Shown: in pieces, positions 5,172 to 5,768 of the stretch
Layout: each line of letters opens with the position of its first letter
How positions within the stretch are numbered: position 1 is the stretch's first letter
The notes under the pieces: generated by a model
The model's input: only the letters and a program-made list of their open reading frames with translations
Database searches by the model: none
What the model was told of the DNA's origin: nothing
DNA from: Frankiaceae bacterium
GTDB lineage: Bacteria > Actinomycetota > Actinomycetes > JADGOU01
Assembly (NCBI GenBank): GCA_017882835.1
Contig: JADGOU010000195.1
Coordinates: 1-5,768, forward strand
Direction: 5' to 3'
DNA: 5,768 nucleotides
Program-made: the position numbers and the translations under genes

Positions 5172-5553
5172 GCTCCGAGTCTCGCATATCGACCCGGTCC
5201 CACATCGACGCTGACTGTTGGTGCGGATGTGACGCCGTCTCCCGGCGCCAGCCGCGGTAGGCCTGCACGCACGGGCCCTCACCCAGTTCGTCCTGCTCCG
5301 CAACCGCCTCGGGCTACGCCGACCCATAACACCAAGTGCTAGATATGCTACTCACGGTGTAGCCAGGGGTTTGAGTGCTCGGCTCTCGTGGCCGTCTTGC
5401 CTGGACTCCTGCGCCGCTGTGACGACCAGGCGAGGCGGCGCGTCCCGGGCCGCCGCTCATCGGACCCGCGCAGCGCCGCGGCGCGCCACCACTCGGGCAC
5501 GGCGGCGGCAGCCAGACGGTTACGGCAACATCTGTACCGACGGGGAGCAGGCG
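5172..5553. other. Intergenic stretch between the DUF3043 locus and the MFS gene, with a possible gene remnant
   Basis: No intact gene was found in these ~380 bp. Positions 5260-5325 on the plus strand read GLHARALTQFVLLRNRLGLR with good third-position G/C bias. This resembles the start of a membrane protein such as an ABC permease, but it then dissolves into non-coding sequence and has no start or ribosome site. Positions 5330-5375 are locally less GC-rich, with TGCTA repeated at 9-bp spacing (5337-5341 and 5346-5350), and may hold a promoter. Further on are a GC-rich stretch with a 12-bp palindrome GCGCCGCGGCGC (5473-5484) and an inverted repeat GGCGGC/GCCGCC (5434-5439, 5449-5454). Both could be chance in this composition. 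Confidence 0.4.
5542..5547 (+). promoter_or_regulatory. Ribosome binding site of the MFS transporter gene
   Basis: GGGGAG ends 6 nt before the GTG at 5554. It decides the start, because the frame is open upstream to 5233 and a second in-frame GTG at 5707 lacks a properly spaced site. Confidence 0.6.
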
Positions 5554-5586
5554 GTGGCAGGCGGTAGCGTCGAGCCCGTCGAGCCC
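5547..5586 (+). repeat. Two adjacent micro-duplications at the MFS gene start
   Basis: GCAGGCGGT occurs at 5547-5555 and 5557-5565 (10-bp period, spanning the start codon). GTCGAGCCC occurs twice in tandem at 5569-5577 and 5578-5586, encoding VEPVEP. Both pairs are perfect. Confidence 0.8.
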
Positions 5587-5768
5587 GGTCCCACCCTGCC
5601 GTGCCCGGACCGTGACCGACGACTGCGGCGGGCTCGAGCGGACGAAGCGGCCGGCGTGGGCTTAGGTGCGGAACCGACGCCGGCCCGACCGGCCACCTTC
5701 GGGGCAGTGTGCGCGGTGGGTGAGTTCCGAGTGCTCTGGCTGGCCGACGTGCTCTCGCTGCTGGGCGA
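5554..5768 (+). CDS. MFS transporter, N-terminal part only (cut by window edge)
   Basis: Seventy-one residues are visible from a GTG start. Residues 1-48 are a hydrophilic Pro/Arg/Glu-rich extension. From 49 the sequence FGAVCAVGEFRVLWLADVLSLLG matches the entry into the first membrane helix of an actinobacterial major facilitator superfamily group that I remember as reading EFRALW..., then a LLSVLGDQ-like turn. Such proteins are about 400 residues long with 12 helices and export small molecules; the substrate cannot be told from this fragment. The 5554 start is supported by GGGGAG 6 nt upstream. A GTG at 5707 would remove the extension and start just before the conserved EFR segment. The gene reads away from the DUF3043 locus across a 380-bp gap, so it has its own promoter, which I could not place. 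Confidence 0.8.
   Translation, partial: MAGGSVEPVEPGPTLPCPDRDRRLRRARADEAAGVGLGAEPTPARPATFGAVCAVGEFRVLWLADVLSLLG

Noticed and set aside
5172..5327. Extension of the 29-codon ORF to an ATG at 5327 (81 codons)
   Set aside because: The added residues are Arg-rich with codons such as ATA and poor third-position bias, and no ribosome site precedes 5327.
5473..5484. 12-bp perfect palindrome GCGCCGCGGCGC
   Set aside because: It is composed only of G and C in the most GC-rich part of the gap, where such palindromes are expected by chance; it has no T-run and no paired promoter.

Overview
The window is a stretch of very GC-rich, densely coded actinobacterial chromosome. Coding frames show strong G/C bias at third codon positions. 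The set of families (a metallo-beta-lactamase domain fused to CobU, a small MAWTWRYE-type protein, a DUF4015 glycosidase-like protein and a DUF3043 membrane protein) fits a Micromonosporaceae-like organism such as Micromonospora or a relative. That placement is inferred from remembered family resemblance, not from a database search.

Layout, left to right. (1) Positions 1-1095, minus: the 5' 365 codons of a two-domain protein, an N-terminal PhnP-like metallo-beta-lactamase domain joined to a cobalamin-pathway CobU kinase/guanylyltransferase that runs off the left edge. (2) Positions 1204-1446, plus: an 80-residue small protein with an internal Ala/Glu/Pro repeat, divergent from the first gene. 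(3) Positions 1470-3140, minus: a membrane-anchored extracellular protein with Ig-like segments and a C-terminal DUF4015 putative glycoside hydrolase domain. (4) Positions 3141-3438: a divergent intergenic region with an 11-bp perfect inverted repeat whose arm centres lie 52 bp apart and a nested 13-bp palindrome. (5) Positions 3439-4419, plus: an aldo/keto reductase with a complete catalytic tetrad. (6) Positions 4441-5085, minus: a DUF3043 two-helix membrane protein, preceded by a possible 29-codon ORF (5082-5171, minus) whose stop overlaps its start. (7) Positions 5172-5553: a non-coding or decayed stretch. (8) Positions 5554-5768, plus: the start of an MFS transporter that runs off the right edge.

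The genes do not form one operon; they alternate in direction almost one by one. Only the 29-codon ORF and the DUF3043 gene are plausibly cotranscribed. No mobile element, CRISPR array, tRNA or rRNA was seen. Most of the window is ordinary accessory or housekeeping actinobacterial DNA, and I do not see a clear new multi-gene system. The points most worth a second look are the hydrolase-CobU fusion, the helically phased inverted repeat between the glycosidase and reductase genes, and two start regions that look like leaderless promoters.
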